Shown piece by piece: positions 37,667 through 47,847 of a DNA stretch of 64,000 nt. The translations under genes were made by a program, and so were the position numbers. Within the stretch, counting starts at the first letter, position 1. Each line of letters starts with the position of its first letter. Below the pieces are notes generated by a model that was not told where the DNA came from, made no database searches, and saw only the letters and a program-made list of their open reading frames with translations. This DNA comes from Acinetobacter ihumii. Lineage in GTDB: Bacteria; Pseudomonadota; Gammaproteobacteria; Pseudomonadales; Moraxellaceae. Location: positions 1,479,665-1,543,664 of the forward strand of contig NZ_LR130760.1 of assembly GCF_900625095.1 (NCBI RefSeq), given 5' to 3'.

Positions 37667-38920
37667 ATGACCGTGCGCTTTTTTCATACCTCCGACTGGC
37701 ATCTGGGACAGTTTTTTTATAACCATTCCCGCCACTACGAGCATGAACAATTTCTGACATGGTTACTCGAACAAATCAAAAATAAACAACCACATGCCCT
37801 GCTGATTGCAGGTGATATTTTCGATGTGATTAATCCGAGTTCACAAGCGCAAAAACAGCTTTATCAATTTCTTGCCGATGCTCACCAACTTGCTCCACAT
37901 ATGCAAACCCTAATGATTGCAGGCAATCATGATTCAGGCTATCGCATCGAACAAGTTGAGCCACTTTTAGAAAAATACAACGCTAAAACTGTGGGTGTAG
38001 TGCGCTGGAATGAGGACAAAACCCTCAACCTCGATCGCTTAATTTTGCCCATTTATGATGAACAAAAGCAAATTGTGGCATGGTGTATTGCCCTGCCTTT
38101 TTTACGTTCGGCTGAAATTACAGGATTTAATGAACACACCAGTAGTAGTCAAAGTGCCATTGCCTATTTGCATCAGCAATTGATTGCAGAAGCCAAACGA
38201 CGTCAAACTGAACATCAGGCAATTATCTTAATGTCACATGCCCATATGCAAGGCGGTGAAACTTCGGATTCAGAACGTCCAATTATCATTGGCAATGAAG
38301 AAGCATTATCGACGAGCTTGTTTGAAGATGGCATAGACTATGTGGCACTCGGACATTTACATAAGCCGCAAAAAGTGGGGCAAGCTCATATTCGTTATAG
38401 TGGCTCACCTATTCCACTTTCATTTAGTGAAATTAATTATAAACATCAAGTGCTTGAGGTCACAATTGACCCCAGTTTAAAACATGATTCAAATTTTCAA
38501 TATGAAGTTTTAGAAATTCCACGTCGTGTACAATTGCATAAAATTCGTGGTGAACTGAATGAAGTCATGCAAAGATTAAGGTCACTTCCTAGCGAAGTGA
38601 TTGAGAGTATTGATCAACGTGAATATGTTGATATTGAGTATCATACGCTTACGCCACCACAGCCGAATTTAAGACAGCAGTTTGAGGATGCGCTGCCACC
38701 AGATCGTTATCGTCTGGTACGGATTTCCCGTCAATATTTGTCCACCGAAGATGACACCAACCATCAACGACAGATCAATCTACAACCCCCAACACCTGAA
38801 AATTTATTTCAAAAGATTTGGGAGAACAAAGGCTATAGCCAAGATGAGGACGTGCAAAAAGACTTTATGAGTTTAGTCGCTCAAGCCCAGCAACAACTTG
38901 AAGATCAACATAAGAGTTAA
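37667..38920 (+). CDS. sbcD: Exonuclease SbcCD, nuclease subunit
   Basis: Mre11-type manganese-dependent nuclease that processes hairpins and DNA ends with SbcC. The 417 residues show the phosphodiesterase motifs in order: HTSDWHLGQ (Asp10 and His12), LIAGDIFD, IAGNHDS, MSHAHMQ and LGHLHKP. A C-terminal capping region follows. SbcC starts 9 bp after its stop, a tight operon. Confidence 0.95.
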   Translation: MTVRFFHTSDWHLGQFFYNHSRHYEHEQFLTWLLEQIKNKQPHALLIAGDIFDVINPSSQAQKQLYQFLADAHQLAPHMQTLMIAGNHDSGYRIEQVEPLLEKYNAKTVGVVRWNEDKTLNLDRLILPIYDEQKQIVAWCIALPFLRSAEITGFNEHTSSSQSAIAYLHQQLIAEAKRRQTEHQAIILMSHAHMQGGETSDSERPIIIGNEEALSTSLFEDGIDYVALGHLHKPQKVGQAHIRYSGSPIPLSFSEINYKHQVLEVTIDPSLKHDSNFQYEVLEIPRRVQLHKIRGELNEVMQRLRSLPSEVIESIDQREYVDIEYHTLTPPQPNLRQQFEDALPPDRYRLVRISRQYLSTEDDTNHQRQINLQPPTPENLFQKIWENKGYSQDEDVQKDFMSLVAQAQQQLEDQHKS

Positions 38921-38929
38921 AGGATTCGC

Positions 38930-41900
38930 GTGAAAATTTTATCCATTCGACTCAAAAATCTGGCATCACTCGCAGGTGAACATTTTATTGATTTTGAAAG
39001 TGAACCACTTGCCAGTGCGGGTCTGATTGCGATTGTCGGGAAAACGGGTGCGGGTAAATCCACAATTTTGGATGCGATGTGTCTGGCTTTGTTTAATAAA
39101 ATTCCAAGACTCAAAGACAGCGACGGTAAACTTTTAGATGTAGATGGCTCGGAGCTTTTAACCAATTCGCCACTCACCGTTCTACGACGTGGTAGCGCAC
39201 ACGGTTTTGCCGAATTGTGTTTTGTTGCACAAGACCAAAAACATTATTCAGTCCGTTGGGAAATTAAACGCGCCCGTGAAAATGCCAATGGTAAATTACA
39301 AAGTGTACAGCGTTATTTAAAATGCCTGACTGATAGCGTGATCATTGCAGATAAAAGCAAAGCTGTTGAAACCCATATTCAACAGATCACTCAACTGAGT
39401 TTTGAGCAATTCACGCGAGCCGTGCTGTTAGCACAATCTGAAGTAACAGCGTTCTTAAAAGCCCGTGATCATGAGCGTGGCGAACTGCTTGAATATCTGA
39501 CCAATTCTGCAATTTTTGCCAAGATTGGGCAGTTGGCTTTTGAAAAAACCCGTGACATGACTCAGCAGCGTAAACAACTGGAGAATATGTTAGGGCATAT
39601 TGAGTTGCTTTCAGAACAAGAATGGGCTGAACTTCAGCTTCAATTTGATAGCGCACTACAACTGCAACAAAAACTTGAAACTGAAAAATCCAAGCTACAG
39701 CATTTACAACAATGGTTTGAAAGTCAGCAAAAGTTTGAAAATGACATTGTATTTAAACAGCAACAGTATGATGCACAAGTTAAAATACACAATAGCTTAG
39801 ATAAAGACCGTCAGTTATTCAGCCAACTAAATATTTTTTCTGAGATCAGACCACATGTCTTTCAACAGCAACAACTACTCAAACAGCAGCAACAACTTGA
39901 ACCGCAAATTTCAGAACAGCAACAACTCTTTTCAAGCTTAAACGTACAGTTTGAGCAGGAGAAAACGCGCTATCATCAAGCTGAAAATGCTTTGCAACAG
40001 TTTCAGCATTTTGAACAACAACATCAAACAGAACTGAATCAGGTTCGTCAATATGTTCAGGAACGCGACTATATTGCAGAACAATATAAAAAAACACACA
40101 GTCGTTTAAAACAACTTGAACTGGCTAAGCAACCTTTATTGCACCAACAGCAACAATTTGAACAGCAGTTGCAACAACGGACTGAGAAACAGCAACAAAC
40201 GACAGTCCAATTGGATCAAAGCCACCAATTTATGCCGCTTGACTCAGGTTTAAAAGCACATATTCAACAACTCAATCAATTTATTCTGCAATATCAAAAA
40301 ATTGAACAACAGATGGGTGATATCCATCAGGCACATATCCAGTTGCAGCATCATCAAGACACATTAAAGAAATTGATTGAGCAGTTTGGTGCAACTGAGC
40401 AGATCGATGTCAAAGTTGAACAACGACAACTGCAACGGGAACAACAACTGAATCGGCTGAATCAATTTGAAAGTATTCAGCAAAAGCTCAATGCTTATTT
40501 TGAATTAAAGCAGGAACTACATCAGTTTCAATCTGATTTTGAACAATCCACGCCAACACATCAGCACATCAAGCAGCAAACACACGATATTGAACAAACT
40601 TATCAACGCTCAAAGTCACAACGTGAACAGCTTCAGCACATGTTACAACAACAACGTTTGTTGCATGCTGAAAATATTGAACACTTACGTGCTGAGCTTA
40701 AACATGGTGAAGCTTGTCTGGTGTGTGGCAGTACCGAACATCCTTATCGAAATGAGGAAGGTCTGGTTTCGAAAGCCTTATATGAGTTACAACAGCAACA
40801 GGAACAGCAAGCCATTCAACAAGAACAGCAACACTTTAATGAATGGCAAAACGTACAGCAGCAATTGACCCAGTTACAAGCGCATCTAAACCAGTTAAAG
40901 GTCAGTATGACTCGTGCTCAGGAAAAATTTCAACAGCAACATCAGGTCTTGATGCAGTCTTTGCAACAGGTCAATATTGAGTTGGATTTTTCACTTGAAC
41001 AGCCTGAATTAACAGCTCAATTAAAGCTTCATTTACAAAAAAATCAAAGCATTAAACAACAGATCGAACATGAAATTCAACGCTTACAACAGGCACAAAA
41101 GCAGCAACAAAGCTTACAACAGAATATTCAGAATACCCAACATCAACTGCATACCATTCAGCAGTTACAGCAGCAAGTTCAGCATATTGTGCAATGTCTG
41201 GATGCACATGAACAACAACAATGGTCTCAGCACACGCTGAAGATCGCTGCAAAAATGCTGAACACTTTACAGCATCGCGCTCAGCAACTCGAACAAAAAG
41301 ACAGCTTACAAAAGCAAGTGGATCAAATTCATCAACAGCTTGATGTATTAAATACAGAACTATTACATCAGCATAAACAGCACATTGAGCTGAAACAACA
41401 GCTGGATGCTATTGAGCAACAAGGCAAACAAAATAGTGAACATGCCAATCGTTTAGTTGAACAAATGACAGCTCAAGTTGAACTCAAAGCCAATGAATGG
41501 TTGGCACAACATGATCAAAAACGCCAACAGTTACAACAGCATTATCAACAATTGAAACATGATTTTGAACAGGCACGGCATAACTTTGAACAGCAAAAAA
41601 ATCAGCTGGATCAACTTCACGCACAATATAAACATAATCAAAGCACATTAACTCAATGTCAGACTGATATTGAACAATGGCTAAAGCAGCATCCTGATTT
41701 TTCTCAATCACAACTTTCCAGTTTGATGTTGGTTTCAACACAACAGGAACAACAGCTGCGTTTAGGCTTACAACAAGCAGAACGTCAACTCAATAAAGCG
41801 CATTCAGCACTTAAAACGCTTCAGGAGCAACTGACTGAACATTTACAGTCGCAACCTGAGATGGATCATGAACAGCTTAAAACACAGCTTCACAATGTAC

Positions 41901-42526
41901 TGAACCAATTACAAACCAATGGTGAACAGCGAGATCGGTACAAAGTTAAAATCGAGTTACACCAGCAAAATCTTGCTAAACAGCAACAATTTGCTGATCA
42001 GATTCAACAGGTCCAACAACAGGAACATCGCTGGAATAAAATTTCGAGCCTGATTGGCGATGCCAAAGGCAAAGAATTTCGGGATTTGGCGCAGCAATAC
42101 AATCTGGATATTTTATTGGAATATGCCAATCAACAACTTGCCATGCTTTCGCAACGTTATACCTTAAAACGCTTAGAGCATTCACTGAGCCTTGCCATTA
42201 TCGATCATGATATGGATGGTGAAATCCGTTCCGTTGCCTCACTTTCTGGTGGAGAATCTTTCCTGACTGCCCTTGCCATTTCACTGGCAATTGCCAATAT
42301 GGCATCCGGATCAATGAAAATTGAATCGCTCTTTATTGATGAAGGCTTTGGTACATTAGATGCCTCCTCTTTGCACATGGTGATGAATGCACTGGATCAA
42401 CTACAAAGTCAGGGACGTAAAGTTGTGTTGATCTCGCATATTCAAGACATGCATGAACGTATTCCGGTACAGATACAAGTACAGCCGATTGGTTCGGGTT
42501 CAAGTCGCATTGAAGTGGTAGGATAG
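38930..42526 (+). CDS. sbcC: Exonuclease SbcCD, ATPase subunit
   Basis: Rad50-type SMC-like ATPase partner of SbcD. The 1198 residues begin at GTG. Walker A is GKTGAGKST (37-45). A very long coiled coil leads to a zinc hook CLVC (596-599) and back. The signature LSGGES (1105-1110) and Walker B LFIDEGFGTLD close the ATPase. It is about 150 residues longer than the E. coli protein. The coiled coils are strikingly rich in glutamine, with many CAA/CAG codons in long local runs, yet the frame stays open throughout. This Gln bias produces many antisense shadow frames, which are not genes. Confidence 0.95.
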   Translation: MKILSIRLKNLASLAGEHFIDFESEPLASAGLIAIVGKTGAGKSTILDAMCLALFNKIPRLKDSDGKLLDVDGSELLTNSPLTVLRRGSAHGFAELCFVAQDQKHYSVRWEIKRARENANGKLQSVQRYLKCLTDSVIIADKSKAVETHIQQITQLSFEQFTRAVLLAQSEVTAFLKARDHERGELLEYLTNSAIFAKIGQLAFEKTRDMTQQRKQLENMLGHIELLSEQEWAELQLQFDSALQLQQKLETEKSKLQHLQQWFESQQKFENDIVFKQQQYDAQVKIHNSLDKDRQLFSQLNIFSEIRPHVFQQQQLLKQQQQLEPQISEQQQLFSSLNVQFEQEKTRYHQAENALQQFQHFEQQHQTELNQVRQYVQERDYIAEQYKKTHSRLKQLELAKQPLLHQQQQFEQQLQQRTEKQQQTTVQLDQSHQFMPLDSGLKAHIQQLNQFILQYQKIEQQMGDIHQAHIQLQHHQDTLKKLIEQFGATEQIDVKVEQRQLQREQQLNRLNQFESIQQKLNAYFELKQELHQFQSDFEQSTPTHQHIKQQTHDIEQTYQRSKSQREQLQHMLQQQRLLHAENIEHLRAELKHGEACLVCGSTEHPYRNEEGLVSKALYELQQQQEQQAIQQEQQHFNEWQNVQQQLTQLQAHLNQLKVSMTRAQEKFQQQHQVLMQSLQQVNIELDFSLEQPELTAQLKLHLQKNQSIKQQIEHEIQRLQQAQKQQQSLQQNIQNTQHQLHTIQQLQQQVQHIVQCLDAHEQQQWSQHTLKIAAKMLNTLQHRAQQLEQKDSLQKQVDQIHQQLDVLNTELLHQHKQHIELKQQLDAIEQQGKQNSEHANRLVEQMTAQVELKANEWLAQHDQKRQQLQQHYQQLKHDFEQARHNFEQQKNQLDQLHAQYKHNQSTLTQCQTDIEQWLKQHPDFSQSQLSSLMLVSTQQEQQLRLGLQQAERQLNKAHSALKTLQEQLTEHLQSQPEMDHEQLKTQLHNVLNQLQTNGEQRDRYKVKIELHQQNLAKQQQFADQIQQVQQQEHRWNKISSLIGDAKGKEFRDLAQQYNLDILLEYANQQLAMLSQRYTLKRLEHSLSLAIIDHDMDGEIRSVASLSGGESFLTALAISLAIANMASGSMKIESLFIDEGFGTLDASSLHMVMNALDQLQSQGRKVVLISHIQDMHERIPVQIQVQPIGSGSSRIEVVG

Positions 42527-42730
42527 GACTCAATTTTTAATCAGTTACTGCAAACTTCGCGGTTACCTTTATCATACTATTTGTATCGGAATGCTTGATT
42601 TAAAAAAATGAGGAAACTGTTAGCTTGAAGTCATTCAGAGTCACAACAAAATGATCAGAACAAAAAATAAATGAAATGGTCAATTTTTTATGATGAAGAA
42701 AAATTTATCTTTTTTCATGAGCTTAAAACC

Positions 42731-43537
42731 ATGTCCCATATCTTTAAAATTGATTGTCAACTCAATTATCGCGTAAAAAAAACAACTGAATTTATGTTTC
42801 AACTTGAAGCTTCAGAGCATGCTTGGCAAACGCTTACTAGCGAATCATTTCATGTAAAACCTGATTTACCATATGAGCAATATCAAAGAGATAATGGGCT
42901 TAACAGATTAATAAGACTGAGTGTTCCCGAAGGTGATTTAACCGTTCGATATTGTGCAGAAGTTGAAACGCAGATTCCTGAACGCAATACGAATTTACAG
43001 GAAAGCGAGATAAAGGACTTACCATCTGACACTTTGTTTTTTCTCGCCCCGAGTCGTTTTTGTGAATCTGATTTAATCGGTACGATGGTCAATCATACTT
43101 TTGCAGATTTACCTAAAGGTTATGCTCGCGTACAAGCCATTTGTGACTGGATTTACGACAACATCGTTTATGAATCAGGGTCTTCAGACAGTACCACCAC
43201 AGCACGTGATATTTTAGTCAATCGCGCTGGAGTATGTCGTGATTTTGCGCATTTAGGCATTGCAATTTGCCGTGCACTGAATATCCCTGCCCGTTTTGTG
43301 TTTGGCTATATGCCATTTTACGAAGCCAATCCAGATTTTCATGCAATCTTTGAAGTCTATCTGGAAAATCAGTGGGTACTTTTCGATGCAACACGCATGG
43401 GGCCAATTGATCAATTTGTACGTATTGGAACTGGACTCGATGCCAAAGATGTTCCATTTGCAACGGTTTATGGGGAGATTGAACTCATTTCAATGAGTCC
43501 TGTGATTAAGCGAGTACCACAAAAAAGTGTGGCTTAG
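42731..43537 (+). CDS. Transglutaminase-like cysteine protease-fold protein
   Basis: 268 residues from MSHIFKID. It has an N-terminal beta-rich domain typical of bacterial transglutaminase-like proteins, then the catalytic core. The triad is visible: Cys in NRAGVCRDFAHL (Cys169), His in NPDFHAIFEVY (His204) and Asp in WVLFDATRM (Asp219). Members act as proteases or amidases more often than crosslinkers. The frame is open to 42671, so the start is uncertain. No partner gene is adjacent. Confidence 0.85.
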   Translation: MSHIFKIDCQLNYRVKKTTEFMFQLEASEHAWQTLTSESFHVKPDLPYEQYQRDNGLNRLIRLSVPEGDLTVRYCAEVETQIPERNTNLQESEIKDLPSDTLFFLAPSRFCESDLIGTMVNHTFADLPKGYARVQAICDWIYDNIVYESGSSDSTTTARDILVNRAGVCRDFAHLGIAICRALNIPARFVFGYMPFYEANPDFHAIFEVYLENQWVLFDATRMGPIDQFVRIGTGLDAKDVPFATVYGEIELISMSPVIKRVPQKSVA

Positions 43538-43573
43538 ATTGCAAACTGAACGATTAGTCTAAATAGAATTTTC

Positions 43574-43614
43574 ATGGGAAAATATGGATAGTCGATTTAC
43601 AAATATTTTCCCAT
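43574..43614. terminator. Inverted repeat between the transglutaminase-like gene and uppP
   Basis: ATGGGAAAATAT / ATATTTTCCCAT, a 12-bp perfect stem with a 17-nt loop between convergent genes. It is AT-rich, so moderately stable. Confidence 0.5.
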
Positions 43615-43637
43615 TTAATCTTTCATCTTCGGTAGAG

Positions 43638-44483
43638 CTAGGCTAAAAGCAACACCACACCTGAAAATACCAAACAATAAATCCCAAACAAATACCAGCG
43701 ACCATGTTCGAGCCATGCAGATAGCCATTTCAATGCAAGCAGCCCTGTTAAAAAGCTAAACAACATTCCAAATAAACTGGGCAAAAGTAGACTACCTAAA
43801 GCCAAGTGAGAGGCCCCTGCACTTGCATGTTGTGCATGAACCAAACGCAACAACTCTTTTATAATAACAGCTGGTGTCAAAACCACGGCCAATGCAAAGC
43901 TAAATTCTTCTGCTTTTTGACGAGAAATACCCAAAAATAACCCTGTTGAAATGGTCGCACCAGAACGGGAAAAACCACGGAATGGCAAACATAATGCTTG
44001 TACAGCGCCGATTATCATGGCACTCGGTAAACGAATATCTGCTTGCTGCCCACGATCAAGACGTGAAGAGAAAATAATTAAAATTCCTGATGCAGCCAAA
44101 GCCGTTGCCATAAGTTTGGAATTACTAAATAAATGTTCAATCTCAAAGTTACTGGCTCCACCAAAAAAAACATGTTTAATCAAGGATTGAAGTAATAACC
44201 CTAACACACCAGTGATCACAGTCGCTAGCAACACATAAAAGCAACGTCGTTTAAAATCCTGCCCGTTTGAAAAATAGGTTTTTTTCCATGACTGCCAAAA
44301 ATACACAATCACGGCAAACATGGTTCCCGTATGTAACATCACTAATAAAAACGTCATGTCAGGTGCAGATGGGTCAAATCCCATAATTTTTTCTGCCAAA
44401 ATCACATGCGCAGAACTGGAAACAGGCAACAGTTCAGCTAGCCCCTGTATCACAGCCAAAATAAAGATATGTAAAAGGTTCAA
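43638..44483 (-). CDS. uppP: Undecaprenyl-diphosphatase (BacA family)
   Basis: Recycles the lipid carrier of peptidoglycan and polysaccharide synthesis by removing a phosphate from undecaprenyl diphosphate. 281 residues with about eight membrane helices. Motif 1 is QGLAELLPVSSSAH (the family usually reads QGLTEFLPVSSTGH) and motif 2 is FRGFSRSGATIS (usually PGFSRSG). The catalytic Glu, Ser and Arg are kept, but the motif variants suggest a diverged subfamily. Confidence 0.9.
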   Translation of the reverse strand: MNLLHIFILAVIQGLAELLPVSSSAHVILAEKIMGFDPSAPDMTFLLVMLHTGTMFAVIVYFWQSWKKTYFSNGQDFKRRCFYVLLATVITGVLGLLLQSLIKHVFFGGASNFEIEHLFSNSKLMATALAASGILIIFSSRLDRGQQADIRLPSAMIIGAVQALCLPFRGFSRSGATISTGLFLGISRQKAEEFSFALAVVLTPAVIIKELLRLVHAQHASAGASHLALGSLLLPSLFGMLFSFLTGLLALKWLSAWLEHGRWYLFGIYCLVFSGVVLLLA

Positions 44484-44634
44484 TTTATATTCTCGTAAAA
44501 GCCTGTGATGCTTATATACTGACGAGCCATTAAAACTAGATTAAAAAGCTCAATCGAATTAAACAAACACAACGCTCATCATCCGAATAGATGAATTTAT
44601 TCCTTAGAAAGTTGTCTTACTTCATTTTTAAATT

Positions 44635-45321
44635 TTATTTTGAATAATCCCGTGCTCCAAACAGAGCCGTGCCAATGCGTACAATGGTTGCACCAGCAGC
44701 GATTGCCGCTTCTAAATCACCAGACATTCCCATACTTAAAGTATCCCAATCTTGAGGTCGGGCATGTTGTGTTTTAACTTCATCAAACAGTTGCTTGGCA
44801 TCTGTGAAAGCCTGTAGATGATCTGGTGCAGGAATCACCATAAGTCCACGTAAACGAATACGCGCTAATTGACTAATTTGTGCGACTAATTCTGCTACTT
44901 CATGTGGCTCACAGCCATCTTTAGAATCCTGAGCATCTATATTGACTTGAATGCATATATTTAGTGGAACTTGCGTGTCTAAGCGTTGGTTTGATAGCCG
45001 CTCGGCAATTACCAGACGATCAACCCCATGGACCCAATCAAATTTTTCTGCCAGATGTTTGGTTTTATTACGTTGTACATGTCCGATAAAATGCCATTCA
45101 ATGTCCAGATCTTTTAATGCCTCCATTTTATCCAGTGCTTCCTGTAAATAGTTTTCACCGAAACAATGTTGTCCTAACTGATACATCTCACGTAACGACT
45201 GATGTGGATGTGTTTTGGAGACAGCCAATAAATGCACAGTAGCAGGGTCACGCTCTACGCTTTGGCATGCGTTTTCGATATGTTGAATGACCTGATTTCG
45301 CGCTTGTTGAAACTGATTCAT
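44635..45321 (-). CDS. yggS: YggS family pyridoxal-phosphate homeostasis protein
   Basis: Binds pyridoxal 5'-phosphate and helps balance vitamin B6 and amino-acid pools; it has no known catalytic reaction. 228 residues with the cofactor lysine in LLAVSKTHPH, then HFIGHVQRNK and LSMGMSGDLEAAI. ATG at 45321 (MNQFQQARN) is chosen; a longer frame starts at 45336. It is divergent from pilT, a gene order common in gamma-proteobacteria. Confidence 0.93.
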   Translation of the reverse strand: MNQFQQARNQVIQHIENACQSVERDPATVHLLAVSKTHPHQSLREMYQLGQHCFGENYLQEALDKMEALKDLDIEWHFIGHVQRNKTKHLAEKFDWVHGVDRLVIAERLSNQRLDTQVPLNICIQVNIDAQDSKDGCEPHEVAELVAQISQLARIRLRGLMVIPAPDHLQAFTDAKQLFDEVKTQHARPQDWDTLSMGMSGDLEAAIAAGATIVRIGTALFGARDYSK

Positions 45322-45444
45322 TGACAGGGTTCTCATTTCAGTTATTTTTTTTGCTTAACCAGACTTGGAAGTGTTGGTAAGCGGTTCGGAAACGCTTATT
45401 ATTCTACAAAATAACGATACATACTCATTATATTAGGGGAAATC

Positions 45445-46482
45445 ATGGATATTACAGAGTTACTCGCTTTTTCGGTTAAAAACGGTGCATCGGACTTACA
45501 TCTTTCAGCAGGAATGCCACCGATGATTCGGGTCGATGGTGAAGTTCGTCGTATTAATTTACCGGCACTCGAACACAAAGAAGTGCATCGTCTGGTTTAC
45601 GACATTATGAATGATAAACAGCGCCGTGACTTTGAAGAACAACTAGAAACAGACTTTTCCTTTGAAGTGCCAAACATTGCGCGGTTTCGTGTCAATGCAT
45701 TTAATCAAAACCGTGGCGCAGGCGCAGTATTTCGTACCATTCCGTCCAAAGTACTGACCATGGATGACTTGGGTTTAGGACAAATCTTCAAAGATATCTG
45801 TGAATATCCACGTGGGATTGTTTTGGTGACAGGCCCAACAGGTTCGGGTAAATCTACCACCCTCGCCGCCATGCTGGATTATATTAATGACAATCGTTAT
45901 GACCACATTTTAACCGTTGAAGATCCGATTGAATTTGTACACCAATCCAAAAAATGCCTGATTAACCAGCGTGAAGTGCATCGTGATACTCACGGCTTTA
46001 ATGAAGCACTGCGTTCAGCACTGCGTGAAGATCCAGATATTATCCTTGTCGGTGAGATGCGTGACCTTGAAACCATTCGTTTGGCTTTGACTGCCGCAGA
46101 AACAGGTCACTTGGTGTTTGGCACCCTGCATACTACTTCAGCCGCAAAAACCATTGACCGTGTTATTGACGTGTTTCCTGCCGAAGAAAAAGATATGGTT
46201 CGCGCCATGTTATCTGAATCATTGCAAGCCGTTATTTCTCAAACCTTATTAAAGAAAAATGGGGGTGGACGTGTTGCAGCACATGAAATTATGATTGGAA
46301 TTCCCGCCATTCGTAATTTAATTCGTGAAAATAAAGTCGCGCAAATGTACTCAGCCATTCAAACCGGTGCTAACTATGGCATGACCACACTGGATCAAAG
46401 CCTCAAAACATTGGTTTCAAAAGGCATGATTAGTCCACAAACAGCACGTACCGTTGCTAAATCACCAGAATCCTTCCTATAA
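45445..46482 (+). CDS. pilT: Type IV pilus retraction ATPase PilT
   Basis: Hexameric motor that depolymerises type IV pili, powering twitching and DNA uptake. 345 residues: an N-terminal PAS-like domain, Walker A TGPTGSGKST (129-138), Walker B in IILVGEMRD, and the AIRNLIRE segment near the C-terminus needed for retraction. AGGGGA lies 6 bp before the ATG. The pilU gene follows after 27 bp. Confidence 0.97.
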   Translation: MDITELLAFSVKNGASDLHLSAGMPPMIRVDGEVRRINLPALEHKEVHRLVYDIMNDKQRRDFEEQLETDFSFEVPNIARFRVNAFNQNRGAGAVFRTIPSKVLTMDDLGLGQIFKDICEYPRGIVLVTGPTGSGKSTTLAAMLDYINDNRYDHILTVEDPIEFVHQSKKCLINQREVHRDTHGFNEALRSALREDPDIILVGEMRDLETIRLALTAAETGHLVFGTLHTTSAAKTIDRVIDVFPAEEKDMVRAMLSESLQAVISQTLLKKNGGGRVAAHEIMIGIPAIRNLIRENKVAQMYSAIQTGANYGMTTLDQSLKTLVSKGMISPQTARTVAKSPESFL

Positions 46483-46509
46483 ACCAAAACAATAAAAGGA
46501 TCATACAAT

Positions 46510-47628
46510 ATGGATTTTAATGACCTTCTCAATCTGATGATTGAACAAAAAGCTTCAGACCTGTTTGTCACCGCAGGTGTTGAGCCTTCCATGAAAATTA
46601 ATGGTCAAATTGTCCCTGTTTCCAAGACCAAGCTTGGTGCTGAAGTGGTTGGACAGCTTATTCAATCTATTATGTCTGATAAGCAACGCAAAGAATTTAG
46701 CGAAACACGTGAATGTAACTTTGCCATCATGAATCGCGATAAAACCGCGCGGTTTCGTGTCAGCGCCTTTCAGCAACGTGATATGCCAGGAATGGTACTC
46801 CGTCGTATCGAAACCATTATTCCTACAATGGATGAATTACGCTTACCGCCAATTCTTAAAGATTTGGCCATGACCAAACGTGGCATTATTATCTTTGTGG
46901 GGGCAACAGGCACGGGTAAATCGACTTCGCTGGCATCGATGATTGGTTATCGAAATCAGAACTCCAAAGGTCATATCATTACGGTTGAAGATCCTATTGA
47001 GTTTATTCATGAACACGCTGGCTGTATCGTTACACAACGTGAAGTCGGTATTGATACCGATTCTTTTGAAATCGCATTGAAAAATACACTACGACAAGCC
47101 CCTGATGTGATTTTGATTGGTGAGATTCGTTCACGTGAAGTCATGGACTACGCCATTGCTTTTGCTGAAACGGGACATCTGGTCTTAGCGACATTACACG
47201 CCAACAACGCCAACCAAGCATTGGATCGTATTATTCATTTCTTTGAAAGTGATCGTCATAACCAACTATATATGGACTTATCACTTAATTTAAAAGCCAT
47301 GGTGGCTCAGCAATTGATCCCAACGCCAGATGGTCATTCACGTCGTGCTGCCATTGAAATTCTGATTAATACCCCTCTACTTGCTGACTACATTCGTAAA
47401 GGTGAAATTCATGAAATTAAAGATTTGATGAAACGCTCACGCGAACTGGGAATGCAAACTTTCGATCAAGCGTTATTTGATCTTTATAAGGCTGGTGAAA
47501 TTAGTTATAAGGAAGCCTTGAAACATGCTGACTCACCAAATGATCTACGTCTAAGTATCAAACTTTCCGAAGAAGGTGCAGAGCAACTGCTCAATGCCAG
47601 TCGTAACATTACTTTCGATGGTCAGTAA
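46510..47628 (+). CDS. pilU: Type IV pilus retraction ATPase accessory PilU
   Basis: PilT-dependent accessory retraction ATPase. 372 residues with Walker A GATGTGKST (131-139), Walker B in VILIGEIRS, and a C-terminal extension beyond PilT that is typical of PilU. It is paralogous to the upstream pilT and surely cotranscribed. A hairpin follows. Confidence 0.96.
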   Translation: MDFNDLLNLMIEQKASDLFVTAGVEPSMKINGQIVPVSKTKLGAEVVGQLIQSIMSDKQRKEFSETRECNFAIMNRDKTARFRVSAFQQRDMPGMVLRRIETIIPTMDELRLPPILKDLAMTKRGIIIFVGATGTGKSTSLASMIGYRNQNSKGHIITVEDPIEFIHEHAGCIVTQREVGIDTDSFEIALKNTLRQAPDVILIGEIRSREVMDYAIAFAETGHLVLATLHANNANQALDRIIHFFESDRHNQLYMDLSLNLKAMVAQQLIPTPDGHSRRAAIEILINTPLLADYIRKGEIHEIKDLMKRSRELGMQTFDQALFDLYKAGEISYKEALKHADSPNDLRLSIKLSEEGAEQLLNASRNITFDGQ

Positions 47629-47690
47629 CATATTGATTTTTAAAATTTCTCTTGTTTTTCATCCACTATAATTTTTAAAGTAGGAAAGCA

Positions 47691-47731
47691 AAAGCCGCAC
47701 TTCCATCATGATCTGATGCTTGTGCGGCTTT
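47691..47731 (+). terminator. Terminator of pilTU
   Basis: AAAGCCGCAC / GTGCGGCTTT, a 10-bp perfect GC-rich stem with a 21-nt loop. The loop itself has short pairing. The T-run is short. Confidence 0.7.
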
Positions 47732-47847
47732 CATTTCGGGGATGACTGCATTCAGCCTAAGCTCTGTCATTCATTGACGATAAACTAAGGTCAAAATTTA
47801 TATCGCTTTGCGCCTTATAGCAAAATTAAATGAGTGTTGCATACCAA

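Noticed and set aside
39411..42533. Several antisense open frames inside sbcC.
   Set aside because: They are shadows produced by CAA/CAG-rich glutamine codons, with no start signals or family resemblance.
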